A stretch of 9,630 nt of DNA from Planctomycetaceae bacterium (GCA_027000105.1 JALTOP010000410.1:2159-11788), one strand, 5' to 3'; shown: positions 1-7,037, counted from the first letter of the stretch. The notes: generated from the letters alone by a model not told the origin. Program-made: numbers and translations.

Positions 1-264
1 CGTCAGTCCGCGAGGTGAAAGCATTTTGTCCGGATCGAGCCCGGCTGGAAAAACCGGATCGGTTTCGCTACGGACATTCGCGGGGATTGTCCCGGCTGGC
101 AAGGGAAGCTGATCCTGAACACGACCGGTCTCAGGGAGCAGTGCGGGTGCATTGCTCGAATTCCCGGTCTGTCCCCAAACCAACCGGGGAGTCAGGGGAA
201 GAACCAGAAAAACAGCAATTGCCAATCCCCTCAAAAAACATTTTTGCAAAAGGGCGCATTTCAT
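1..264 (-). CDS. fliP: FliP, flagellar export gate protein (N-terminal 88 codons, cut by window edge)
   Basis: FliP is a core subunit of the FliPQR channel of the flagellar type III export gate in the inner membrane. The ATG at 264 overlaps the fliO stop in an ATGA junction, and a strong GGAGG lies 7 nt upstream inside fliO, so translation is probably coupled. The visible part has a basic start, a hydrophobic signal stretch (about residues 10-24, LRGLAIAVFLVLPL), then a Pro/Gly-rich segment of about 50 residues, and finally LDPDKMLSPRGLT (residues 77-88). That last piece resembles what precedes the first membrane helix in FliP. The frame is open to the left edge. None of the conserved membrane helices are inside the window, so the call rests on the signal peptide, the terminal motif and the position directly after fliO. 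The pre-helix extension is longer than in enteric FliP. Confidence 0.78.
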   Translation of the reverse strand, partial: MKCALLQKCFLRGLAIAVFLVLPLTPRLVWGQTGNSSNAPALLPETGRVQDQLPLPAGTIPANVRSETDPVFPAGLDPDKMLSPRGLT

Positions 265-1238
265 GATCGGCCCTCCTTCATCGCATCGATGTTCAGGCCA
301 AAATCTGCCAGATCGGGTGCCGGCGGCTGATTTCTATCTCTGGAAGACCCTTTGGAGCCTTTTCGCAGACTGCTCCGTTTTTTTTGCCTGCGACGATGCT
401 GTTTGTCGAGATTGACATGTTCAGATTCACGTTCCGTTCTGGAAAGCAGAAATCCGAAGGAATGACCGATCGTCGATTCGACGGAAATCGGTTTGCACTC
501 ACCCCGTATTCTGTCAATCTCGACCGGGTCGGTAATCTCGGCCAGTGTTCTGATTCCTTCCAGTGAAGTTCCCAGAATCAATATCCGGTTGCCACACAGG
601 ACATAATGGATCGCGTGTCTTTGATCCAGCATTTTTCGCCCCAGGACCTCGAGCACTTCCGAGGAAAGATTCATCGTTCCCACGCGGGTATGTTTTTTCA
701 TCAGGCGGGAAGCCAGCAAAATCACCACGATAATGCCACCCAAGACCAGCGTTGTGGTGCCCAACTGTTGGGTCGTCGAGCCGAGTCTTTTCCTGCCTGC
801 TGTCTCCTGTTTATCCTGCTTCGATAATTTTTCTCCCGGCTTCCTCAACGGCAGTGCTGTTCTTTTGGTTGATATGGTGGACGCCGTCCTTGAGGAAGAA
901 GCTGTTTTTGAGGCAAGGGCTTGTTTCTCCAGCGAAGCAGGGGACTGCCTCTCCAATGAGGCAGGGACGATCGAACGAGGTGCAGAATGGGAGGGAACAG
1001 CAATCGATCGTGGTACTTGCAACGGGGGCTGTCGTTTGGCAGCGTTTAGATTGTTGGCGTTCAGGTTGCCAGTGTTCGCTTTCCCAGTGCTCGCTTTTCC
1101 AGTGCTCGATTGCTGCTCGGCCGGTTCCGTCTCCCAGATTGATTTTGCATTGGAAAATGGGCCGGAAACACCCTGCGCCTGACACGGTTGCGCCAGGCTG
1201 AAAGCAATCAACCAGAAAAAGATGAAAACCGGACGCAT
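261..1238 (-). CDS. fliO: FliO-family flagellar biosynthesis protein with long low-complexity periplasmic region
   Basis: FliO is a membrane protein that helps assemble the FliP ring of the export gate. I chose the ATG at 1238 (325 aa) because it follows GGGGGAGG by about 8 nt and begins a clear signal peptide (MRPVFIFFWLIAFSLA, residues 1-16, likely cut after CQA). The frame is open to 1289, but that longer start adds a non-signal leader. After the signal come a Ser/Thr/Lys/Ala-rich stretch (residues about 25-150) with a five-unit pentapeptide repeat, a transmembrane helix (about 162-178, TTLVLGGIIVVILLA), then the conserved cytoplasmic FliO domain (about 190-268, including LEVLGRKMLDQRHAIHYV and the ILILGTSLEGIRTLAEI region), and a very basic tail (HRRRQKKRSSLRK). 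It is far longer than enteric FliO (about 120 aa). It lies between fliN and fliP, the usual place. Confidence 0.85.
   Translation of the reverse strand: MRPVFIFFWLIAFSLAQPCQAQGVSGPFSNAKSIWETEPAEQQSSTGKASTGKANTGNLNANNLNAAKRQPPLQVPRSIAVPSHSAPRSIVPASLERQSPASLEKQALASKTASSSRTASTISTKRTALPLRKPGEKLSKQDKQETAGRKRLGSTTQQLGTTTLVLGGIIVVILLASRLMKKHTRVGTMNLSSEVLEVLGRKMLDQRHAIHYVLCGNRILILGTSLEGIRTLAEITDPVEIDRIRGECKPISVESTIGHSFGFLLSRTERESEHVNLDKQHRRRQKKRSSLRKGSKGSSRDRNQPPAPDLADFGLNIDAMKEGRS
1035..1109 (-). repeat. Five degenerate 15-bp units encoding a pentapeptide repeat in fliO
   Basis: Reading the gene strand, five successive pentapeptides occur: SSTGK, ASTGK, ANTGN, LNANN, LNAAK. On the plus strand the DNA units share an agtgNtcgNtttNcc pattern. 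The two best-conserved neighbours (1071-1085 and 1086-1100) differ at only a few positions, while outer copies have drifted. The array lies in the linker between signal peptide and membrane helix, where length changes should be tolerated. Confidence 0.75.
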
Positions 1239-1327
1239 CCTTGCATCCTCCCCCAATAACGCTTCAAGCGACTCCATCCCCCCGGACATCGATCACTTTT
1301 GCTGGTATCAAATATGAATCTTGAAAC

Positions 1328-1349
1328 CGGAAAACGGTCAAATTTTCCG
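1328..1349. other. Inverted repeat in the fliN-fliO gap
   Basis: CGGAAAA (1328-1334) and TTTTCCG (1343-1349) are perfect 7-bp arms around an 8-nt loop. They lie 15 bp beyond the fliN stop, inside the 125-bp fliN-fliO gap. There is no clear U-run after it on the minus strand, so it is at best a weak or partial terminator, or a 3'-end stabiliser for the upstream message. Confidence 0.4.
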
Positions 1350-1363
1350 ATCCGATGAGATTA

Positions 1364-2128
1364 CTAATCCTGCGGTGAAAGGATCTCGGCGACCCGTACA
1401 CAAAAGTTGTCATTCAACACAAGCACCTCTCCGCGCGCGATCAAACGACCATTGACCAGGATGTCGACAGGATCGCCGGCGAGTTTGTCAAGTGGCACGA
1501 CACTGCCCGCAGCGAGGGCTACAACTTCTTCAATCATCAATTCTGTTCGACCGAGCTCAATTCTCAAATCGAGTTCGACATCTTGCAGCATGGCCAGTTC
1601 GGCACGTTCGGTTGCATTTTGCAAAGGTGTAAAATTGCTCAATGAGAAAGGCGTTGCCCCAGAGGTATCTTCCCGGTTCTTTTCGCCATTCTCCAGGCTC
1701 GGTGCAATGGCGGCAGCCAGGTTCGCCTCAGCCTCGCTGATGAGCTGCTCTGCTCCAGGAACAGACGCCGCTGGTTGACTGTCCCCGTTCCCTTTTTCCG
1801 CTAAAAGGGCGTCGATGTCGGAAGGATCGAGCACATCATCCGGGCTCCCCGCTGATTCAGTGGCTGTCGCCTTGGCTGCAGGTGCAGGAGGAGGTGTCCC
1901 CGCTCCCCCTGCCAGCAGGGCGTCAATATCCGATGGGCTAAGTTGATCGCTATCCGAACCGCCAGCAGCCGCTCCATCAGCAGCAGGCTCTGCACCGGCC
2001 GGTTCTGCGGACGCACCCGGAGCTTCCGAGGAAGGCTTTTCAGCTTCCGGTTTAGGGTTTCCCCCTGCAGCCTGATTCAGCAGGGCTTCAATTTCACTAG
2101 GATCCAGAAGATCGTCGTCACTAGCCAC
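1364..2128 (-). CDS. fliN: FliN, flagellar motor switch / C-ring protein with three FliM-like N-terminal peptides
   Basis: FliN forms the base of the C-ring, taking part in switching and docking of the export ATPase complex. The C-terminal SpoA (FliN) domain is clear (about residues 180-252): LQDVELDLRIELGRTELMIE, then LAAGSVVPLDKLAGDPVDIL and NGRLIARGEVLVLNDNFCVR. At 254 aa it is nearly twice enteric FliN (137 aa). The extra N-terminal 175 residues are Ala/Gly/Pro/Ser/Glu-rich with three short conserved islands: LLDPSEIEALLNQ (7-19), QLSPSDIDALLAGG (62-75) and VLDPSDIDALLAEKG (99-113). These match the LSQ.EIDALL type of peptide at the N-terminus of FliM and FliY, which in those proteins binds phosphorylated CheY. 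The start is GTG at 2128 with only a weak upstream GGGTG; no in-frame ATG lies nearby upstream. The gene ends with two stops in a row (TAG, TAA). FliY would be an alternative name, but no CheC-like domain is seen. Confidence 0.93.
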   Translation of the reverse strand: MASDDDLLDPSEIEALLNQAAGGNPKPEAEKPSSEAPGASAEPAGAEPAADGAAAGGSDSDQLSPSDIDALLAGGAGTPPPAPAAKATATESAGSPDDVLDPSDIDALLAEKGNGDSQPAASVPGAEQLISEAEANLAAAIAPSLENGEKNREDTSGATPFSLSNFTPLQNATERAELAMLQDVELDLRIELGRTELMIEEVVALAAGSVVPLDKLAGDPVDILVNGRLIARGEVLVLNDNFCVRVAEILSPQD

Positions 2129-2147
2129 GTTTGCACCCAGATATCAA

Positions 2148-2170
2148 CTCGAGCGTCTTTCACGCTCAAG
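2148..2170 (-). promoter_or_regulatory. RNA hairpin candidate just upstream of fliN
   Basis: On the minus strand CTTGAGCGT (2170-2162) pairs with ACGCTCGAG (2156-2148) across a 5-nt GAAAG loop. It is nine pairs, one of them a G-U that would be a C-A mismatch in plus-strand RNA. That favours a structure in the fliN-sense transcript. It ends about 20 nt before the GTG start of fliN and has no U-run after it, so it is not a standard terminator. It may influence fliN translation or mark a processing site. Its function is unknown. Confidence 0.4.
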
Positions 2171-2191
2171 ACAGTAATTGACAGATACGAA

Positions 2192-2213
2192 ATAACATCA
2201 ACATAACATCAAC
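2192..2213. repeat. Perfect 11-bp tandem duplication in the fliL-fliN gap
   Basis: ATAACATCAAC occurs twice head to tail (2192-2202, 2203-2213) with no mismatch. The 223-bp gap around it (2129-2351) has no convincing ORF and no trace of fliM. Confidence 0.8.
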
Positions 2214-2351
2214 AGACGGCCACACATTCCCGATCCAGCACAGTGGAAATCAAACAGGAGAAAAAATCAAAAACCACGCAGAAGCCGGAGTCACGGAACC
2301 AACCGCTGCAATAGACTGCGCTCCTCCTTGGCTCAACAGAACATCGATTCG

Positions 2352-2897
2352 TCATTGTTCAATGGCTCGAAACCCGGTAATCAGTACCGAAGTCACATAA
2401 CTCTGGTTCAGTATTTTATTGATCTCCTCCCGAATCTGACGTTTGATCGTACTTAAATGGGGGTCATTCAGTTCCTCCGTTCCCGCGTTTCTGATAATGG
2501 TACTGACAGCCTGCTTGATGCGATTCTTGTGATCCTTTTTGGCAAATGTGAACTGTTCGCTCAAATTGCGGGGAACTTCGACACACAAATCGAACGTAAT
2601 GTGGATGATCTGGCCTTGCGCAGACAACGTATTCGTGCAGTTGAACGAAGCAATATCGACCTCAACGACATCGGTATCCTCAAGTTCTTCCGCCTTGAGA
2701 ATTTCAGGATCGTTTGGGTCGACTTCGCTGGAACTGGATTCTCCAAACAGGAAAAACAGCATGGCGAACTCGCCCACCATGACCAGTACCAGCAGACCTG
2801 CAACGGCCGCGAACTTCACCCAGAACCCGGAGGACTTTTTTTCCTCCTGTTCTCCCTCCGTTGCTGGGGCAGATTCTTCCGGAGCATCTGTAGCCAT
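2352..2897 (-). CDS. fliL: FliL, flagellar basal-body / stator-associated protein
   Basis: FliL is a single-pass inner-membrane protein whose periplasmic domain forms a stomatin-like ring around the stator and supports motor output. The 181-aa product has an acidic, Ala/Pro/Glu-rich cytoplasmic start (1-20), one strong transmembrane helix (about 26-51, FWVKFAAVAGLLVLVM then VGEFAMLFFLF), an acidic linker (DPNDPEILKAEELED), and a FliL domain ending in the typical LSTIKRQIREEINKILNQ / VLITGFRAIEQ region. The ATG at 2897 is preceded by GGGAGG at 7 nt spacing, a good start. It lies after motB and before fliN. Two cysteines (about residues 87 and 105) sit in the periplasmic part and could form a disulfide. 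Identity is well supported by topology, C-terminal pattern and gene order. Confidence 0.92.
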   Translation of the reverse strand: MATDAPEESAPATEGEQEEKKSSGFWVKFAAVAGLLVLVMVGEFAMLFFLFGESSSSEVDPNDPEILKAEELEDTDVVEVDIASFNCTNTLSAQGQIIHITFDLCVEVPRNLSEQFTFAKKDHKNRIKQAVSTIIRNAGTEELNDPHLSTIKRQIREEINKILNQSYVTSVLITGFRAIEQ

Positions 2898-3064
2898 CAG
2901 ACATCCTCCCTGATGTCAAAAATTCAGATTTTTTATTTGAAAACGCTTCCAAGAAGCCTGTATTTCAAGGCATCGGCGGGCACAAAAGAGGACAGAGTTG
3001 CCCCAGTATGCGCATCTTGCCTATTTTCTCGCCTGCCAAGCCTAAAATTGACGATATGCGGGAG

Positions 3065-3769
3065 TTATATCGCGTCAATCAAAAATACGTCAACCCGATG
3101 ATTGAGAGATTGTTTATTTCTGTCGCGTGTCATCATTCTCTGCTCGGTGTCACCGGCAGCTTCCACAATGATTCTATTTTGTGGAATCTTTTTCTGGGTG
3201 ATGAAATAATCTGCGACGGCCCGAGCCCGGGCGAAAGAGAGTTCAAATTGATCCCGATACGGGCTATCAGCGGGAAGCGGTTCCGGCGAACTGTGGCCCC
3301 GAACACAAATGCGGTTCGGACGCTGTTTGATAATATCTGCCAAAATGTCGAGACGCATTCGGATATCGTCATTCAGTTTCGCATCGAATGGGCCAAACAT
3401 GGTGGGGCCACCAATGGTTACCACTGTTCCGTGGTTGATCCGGTTGACCGTGCTGTTTTTCCCCAGGTTACCTTTGGAATCCTTACTCGCCTTCTTGACA
3501 CCGGATTCTGATCGGGAACCTTCGGAAAACATATTGCCCAAAAAACTGTTCGTTTGCATCGAGCTACCGGGAACACCGCTGATGGAAACCGGTTGATTGC
3601 CGAAGTTTTCCTTGATCGCATCGAGCATGGCGCGCATGGCACCGTCTTCCTTCAACTCGCTCATTGACACCAGCATGATGAAGAAAGTCAAAAGCAGAGA
3701 CATCATGTCGCCGTAGGTGACAACCCACTCCGGGACGCCAGGCGGCTCATCCTCAGCCATTTCCGCCAT
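3065..3769 (-). CDS. motB: MotB, flagellar stator subunit with peptidoglycan-binding OmpA-like domain
   Basis: MotB anchors the stator to peptidoglycan and, with MotA, carries ions that drive rotation. Residues 16-36 form the single membrane helix with the essential aspartate: VVTYGDMMSLLLTFFIMLVS, where D21 corresponds to E. coli D32. A linker of about 75 residues leads to an OmpA-like domain (about 115-232) with VRGHSSPEP, LSFARARAVADYF and NHRVDVFL. I chose ATG 3769 (234 aa) because GAGG lies 8 nt upstream. The frame runs on to a TTG at 3790 (241 aa) that has no visible ribosome site, and a further in-frame ATG lies three codons downstream. The protein is shorter than E. coli MotB (308 aa). 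The aspartate and the surrounding residues do not by themselves decide proton versus sodium use. A 189-bp gap separates it from motA. Confidence 0.95.
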   Translation of the reverse strand: MAEMAEDEPPGVPEWVVTYGDMMSLLLTFFIMLVSMSELKEDGAMRAMLDAIKENFGNQPVSISGVPGSSMQTNSFLGNMFSEGSRSESGVKKASKDSKGNLGKNSTVNRINHGTVVTIGGPTMFGPFDAKLNDDIRMRLDILADIIKQRPNRICVRGHSSPEPLPADSPYRDQFELSFARARAVADYFITQKKIPQNRIIVEAAGDTEQRMMTRDRNKQSLNHRVDVFLIDAI

Positions 3770-3904
3770 CTTTTCATCCTCACGCGACAATGAACAGCAA
3801 ACGCCAGTTATTCCACTACGAACCGGAATCGCGGCGAAGAACGATTGTCATCTTTCCAGCCGCCGTCGTCTTTCCGATTTGCTGACACCTTCCCGGTGCC
3901 CCGG

Positions 3905-3924
3905 TTATTTTCACTTATTTTCAC
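3905..3924. repeat. Perfect 10-bp tandem duplication in the motA-motB gap
   Basis: TTATTTTCAC is repeated twice without mismatch (3905-3914, 3915-3924). It lies in the 189-bp spacer between the motA stop and the motB start, which shows no other gene. Confidence 0.8.
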
Positions 3925-3958
3925 TGATTTCCGTTTATTCAGAATTATCTCCGTCGAA

Positions 3959-4738
3959 TCAAGCAGCCTCGGCTTCTTCGACCTCCCGCTGATTGACGGG
4001 CAGGAACGTATTCAATTTCTGTTCCAGAACCCGGGGGTTATCGCCATCCTGAATGGACAGGATACCTCTCACAATGACTTCCCGAATCTGCATTTCACCT
4101 CTGGTGTAAAAACTGAGTTTGTCCGCAAAGGGCAAAAAGAGGATGTTGGATACCATCGCGCCATAAAGCGTCGTGATCAATGCAACAGCCATCCCGGGGC
4201 CAATCGCAGCCGGGTCGTCCATGTTTCCCAGCATGATGATCAACCCCATCAATGTTCCGATCATTCCAAAAGCAGGGGCGTACCTTCCCCCGGTTTCCAT
4301 CAGCGATTTCCCTGTTTTATGCCGGGCGGAAATGGCCTCCATTTCAGTGCGAAGAACCGCTTCCATCAACTCCGCGTCGGTACCATCCACTGCCATCTGG
4401 ATACCGAGAAGAATGAATGGGTCTTCAATCTCATCCGTTTTACTTTCGAGAGCCAAAATCCCGTCGCGTCTTGCGATCTCGGAAAATTCAACCAACTGAC
4501 GGATAACCGGTTTCAAATCCTGAGCTTTGGGAAAGATGACTTTCATCATCACACCAGGAATCAGAAGCAGGGCACCCACGGGAAAGGCGATACAGGTTGC
4601 AGCAATCGCGCCTCCCACGACCACCGCTGCTGAAGCCGGATCCCAAAAGGCCATAAAGTTCCCGCCTGGCGCAAGCATCACCGCGAGCGCGAGCAGACCG
4701 AACGCCATTAATGTACCACCAACGGTTGCCTTGTCCAT
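3959..4738 (-). CDS. motA: MotA, flagellar stator ion-channel subunit
   Basis: MotA forms the pentameric part of the stator that rotates around the MotB dimer and turns the C-ring. The 259-aa product has four membrane segments (about residues 5-24, 34-55, 155-172, 182-204). Between helices 2 and 3 is the large cytoplasmic loop with EIARRDGILALES (about 87-99), matching the conserved Arg/Glu charged region that contacts FliG. The helix 3-4 region (APAFGMIGTLMGLIIML, then DDPAAIGPGMAVALITTLYG) resembles the PomA/MotP branch more than enteric MotA, so sodium drive is possible but unproven. The ATG at 4738 follows a weak, distant GAGG. It lies 63 bp after flbD and is followed by motB, the standard pair. 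Confidence 0.95.
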   Translation of the reverse strand: MDKATVGGTLMAFGLLALAVMLAPGGNFMAFWDPASAAVVVGGAIAATCIAFPVGALLLIPGVMMKVIFPKAQDLKPVIRQLVEFSEIARRDGILALESKTDEIEDPFILLGIQMAVDGTDAELMEAVLRTEMEAISARHKTGKSLMETGGRYAPAFGMIGTLMGLIIMLGNMDDPAAIGPGMAVALITTLYGAMVSNILFLPFADKLSFYTRGEMQIREVIVRGILSIQDGDNPRVLEQKLNTFLPVNQREVEEAEAA

Positions 4739-4801
4739 TACCGTCTAGATCCTCGAAGATACCTGTTGTGCCGACAGTCGCGGTCTGCACAATGATGCAA
4801 A

Positions 4802-4999
4802 CTATGACAGGCCGGGGATTGTCCTGATCGCCCGAGAGTACTCCACACTCTTTTGAATCACATCGTCCACACTCTCCTGCACAATGATTCGGTCATCCGT
4901 TGTCAATGTGATAAAGGTATCTGGACGGGCCTCGATATATCGAATCAGATTGGCGTTGAGAACAAAGGAGTCTCCATTCAGTTTTGTCAACTTGATCAT
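4802..4999 (-). CDS. flbD: FlbD-family (SwrD-like) small flagellar protein
   Basis: This small protein of 65 aa belongs to the FlbD family found beside motA or flgE in Firmicutes, spirochaetes and others. It is not the NtrC-type FlbD regulator of Caulobacter. The Bacillus member (SwrD/YlzI) raises motor power, so a stator-related role is inferred. The sequence begins MIKLTKLNGDSFVLNANLI, then RYIEARPDTFITLTTDDRII and VQESVDDVIQKSVEYSRAI, the usual family pattern of short strands followed by a helix. I chose ATG 4999 because GAGGG precedes it at 8 nt spacing and family members start MI.LTRLNG. A GTG at 5014 would add five residues. It lies between flgE and motA. Confidence 0.92.
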   Translation of the reverse strand: MIKLTKLNGDSFVLNANLIRYIEARPDTFITLTTDDRIIVQESVDDVIQKSVEYSRAIRTIPGLS

Positions 5000-5108
5000 C
5001 GCGAGTTCCCTCACGTTTCCTGTTAAAACTGTGCCAGGCGGCCGTCAGGAACTACCTGAGACCGACGATTGGCAAAATACCACGATTCAATGAACCGATT
5101 TCACGTTT

Positions 5109-5142
5109 TTGCCGGAATAAAAACCTTGCCGGAATCAAAACC
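5109..5142. repeat. 17-bp tandem duplication directly after flgE
   Basis: TTGCCGGAATAAAAACC (5109-5125) is followed by TTGCCGGAATCAAAACC (5126-5142), 16 of 17 identical. The second copy reaches the last base of the flgE stop codon. It fills part of the 142-bp flgE-flbD gap. Confidence 0.85.
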
Positions 5143-6863
5143 TACCGCCCGAGAACGAGAAGCTCATCGACAAGTTGCTGCACCGATGAAATAACCCGTG
5201 AATTCCCTCGATAGTTTGTCGAAGCAACAATCAGATCGACCAGATTCCGTCCGATATCGGTGTTGGACAGTTCAATTGCTCCGGCTCGAATGGTTCCGGC
5301 CCCGAAGTTTCCGGGAGTCACGAGAAACGGCGATCCCGAACTGACTCCTTCCAGGAAGGTCGTATCTCCATTTTCCAGCAGACCTTGCGGATTGGAGAAC
5401 CTGGCCAGCACCACCTGTCCCAACGTACGGATAATTCCGTTGTCGAAAATTCCATTGATCACTCCCGATTCATCCAGCACAAATCGTGACAGAGTACCCG
5501 GGTTCGAACCATCCTGTGTCTGCAACGTGATGGCAGAACCGGCCGAAGTGGTTGAAATTCCGGAAAGATTGGAGAAGTCGATTGTTACCTGCATGTTGGA
5601 AGCTGCCGTGTCGGCTCGATCGACACTGAATGTATCAGTCAGGCCGGACGTGATTTTTCCCTGGCTGTCAAAGATGAAACTGCCACTTCCGATCACGACA
5701 TCATCATCGCTGTCATCCACACTCTCTGCAAAGTAGCGGAACGTGGAAGACGAACCATCCCGGGATTCCAGATAGGCCGTCAGTTTTATATTGACTTCCT
5801 GCCCCAGCGAATCGTAAATAATGAAGTCGGTAATCGTGCTTTCCCCATCTGCCGTCTGGGACTTTGTGAACGGAAGATCCAATGTTGAAGCAGTCGTTCC
5901 GTCATCGACGACGATATCGCCGAGGGTGATGTCGATATCATTGACCGTACCCCGGTTTCCGATGATCTCGATCTGTCCGCTGGAATTCAAACGAACTTGT
6001 GGGTCGACGCCCCCTTCTTGTGGGATCGTCACGCCGCCATCGCTGTGGATTCCGATGGTGTTATCCATCATGGTCATCAGGTCGCCCAGAGTTGTTGTCG
6101 CCGCATCAACAGTCAACGACTGTTCTGAAAGAACCCGTCCCCCTTTACGGGGAGCAAAGGTGATGATGTCCCCGTCGCTGAACAAGGCGGTGGAGGAACC
6201 ACTCTCATACAAAGAGGTGAGCAGGGTCGATGACGTAGCAGGATCAGCGGCAAAAGTGCTCCCGGCCGTGTCGGTGAAGGTGGCATCGGTTGCCAAAATG
6301 GTTCCTTGTGTTGCGACCGTTCCGGTAGAAAGGAGTGCTCCACTCATCGTTATGTTCCGGGTCTGTTGGGCAACAACCAGGTCACCCACCGGAATGGTAA
6401 TATCCTTCAGCTGGGTTGTGACCAGATTGAAATCCTGATCGACTCCATAACCCTGAACGCGCAACCCGTTTGCAGCTGTCAGGATATCTTCACTGTTCAG
6501 ATTGAAGTTGCCCGCCCGCGAATAGACATTTCCATCACGGCCATTCAGAATGAAAAAGCCATCCCCCTGAATCGCCAAATCCGACGGACTGGTGGAGTTG
6601 GTAATACTCCCCTGAGAGAAATCCTTGACAATCGCAGAAGTGGTTGCCCCCAGCCCGATCTGTCTCGGGTTGGTTCCCCCGTCATTGGTCGTCGGACGGG
6701 AACCGACAGACAAGGTTCGTGCCAGTTGGGTTTGAAACAACACCGAGGAAGCTTTGAAGCCATTCGTTCCCGCATTGGCGATATTGTTGCCCAATACGTC
6801 GATGGTTTGCTCATTGAGAGCCAAACCGTTCAGTGAAGTGGTCAGCGCAGACGTCAATCCCAT
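5142..6863 (-). CDS. flgE: FlgE, flagellar hook protein
   Basis: FlgE polymerises into the hook, the universal joint outside the cell, and is secreted through the flagellar export gate. The N-terminal D0 motif is clear (SLNGLALNEQTIDVLGNNIA then NAGTNGFKAS, residues 10-39), followed by LAIQGDGFFIL (about 96-106), and the C-terminal motif TDIGRNLVDLIVASTNYRGN with VISSVQQLVDELLVLGR at the end. At 573 aa it is longer than E. coli FlgE (about 400 aa). The extra length is in the Ser/Thr/Asp/Gly-rich exposed middle. I see no cysteine, as is common for secreted axial proteins, and so no candidate for the spirochaete-type Cys-based cross-link. The ATG at 6863 has a G-run (TGGGGGGACAACA) as a likely ribosome site. 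It is the first gene of the minus-strand flagellar run here. FlgF/FlgG-like rod proteins are shorter. Confidence 0.92.
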   Translation of the reverse strand: MGLTSALTTSLNGLALNEQTIDVLGNNIANAGTNGFKASSVLFQTQLARTLSVGSRPTTNDGGTNPRQIGLGATTSAIVKDFSQGSITNSTSPSDLAIQGDGFFILNGRDGNVYSRAGNFNLNSEDILTAANGLRVQGYGVDQDFNLVTTQLKDITIPVGDLVVAQQTRNITMSGALLSTGTVATQGTILATDATFTDTAGSTFAADPATSSTLLTSLYESGSSTALFSDGDIITFAPRKGGRVLSEQSLTVDAATTTLGDLMTMMDNTIGIHSDGGVTIPQEGGVDPQVRLNSSGQIEIIGNRGTVNDIDITLGDIVVDDGTTASTLDLPFTKSQTADGESTITDFIIYDSLGQEVNIKLTAYLESRDGSSSTFRYFAESVDDSDDDVVIGSGSFIFDSQGKITSGLTDTFSVDRADTAASNMQVTIDFSNLSGISTTSAGSAITLQTQDGSNPGTLSRFVLDESGVINGIFDNGIIRTLGQVVLARFSNPQGLLENGDTTFLEGVSSGSPFLVTPGNFGAGTIRAGAIELSNTDIGRNLVDLIVASTNYRGNSRVISSVQQLVDELLVLGR

Positions 6864-6900
6864 TGTTGTCCCCCCAGACAGTTACTCATCCCTGACAAAT

Positions 6901-6918
6901 GCAACGGTTTTCCGATGC
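6901..6918 (-). promoter_or_regulatory. Leader hairpin candidate upstream of flgE
   Basis: In the minus-strand sense, GCATCGG and CCGTTGC pair at 6 of 7 positions around an AAAA loop, about 38 bp before the flgE ATG. No U-run follows, so an attenuator role is not supported. Confidence 0.3.
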
Positions 6919-6943
6919 AGTTGCTGTGGTTCAACTTGTGTTT

Positions 6944-6992
6944 TATTCGAATACCTGAAAATACAGCCGTATTTTCACATCCCTGTATTCGG
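6944..6992. promoter_or_regulatory. Nested inverted repeat upstream of flgE
   Basis: Outer arms CGAATAC (6948-6954) and GTATTCG (6985-6991) are perfect complements. Inside them GAAAATAC (6957-6964) and GTATTTTC (6969-6976) form a perfect 8-bp stem with loop AGCC. The left outer arm overlaps a further palindrome, TATTCGAATA (6944-6953). The element lies about 80-130 bp before the flgE start and has no U-run. A protein-binding site or structured leader is possible, but no known operator is recognised. Confidence 0.5.
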
Positions 6993-7004
6993 CACCCCAT
7001 ACGA

Positions 7005-7034
7005 AAGGGGATCTTCCCTCGATCGATTCCCCTT
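7005..7034. repeat. Inverted repeat AAGGGGA / TCCCCTT upstream of flgE
   Basis: Perfect 7-bp arms at 7005-7011 and 7028-7034 enclose 16 nt that contain the 8-bp palindrome TCGATCGA. Function unknown. Confidence 0.4.
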
Positions 7035-7037
7035 GCT

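Noticed and set aside
733..1201. Two long plus-strand open frames opposite fliO
   Set aside because: They are antisense shadows of a low-complexity coding region. They lack ribosome sites and familiar motifs, while the minus frame has a signal peptide, membrane helix and FliO domain.
2457..3101. A 214-codon plus-strand open frame opposite fliL
   Set aside because: It is antisense to fliL, has no recognisable domain, and the minus frame is a clear FliL.
3845..4633. A 262-codon plus-strand open frame opposite motA
   Set aside because: It is a His/Gln-rich shadow of the motA frame with no family features.
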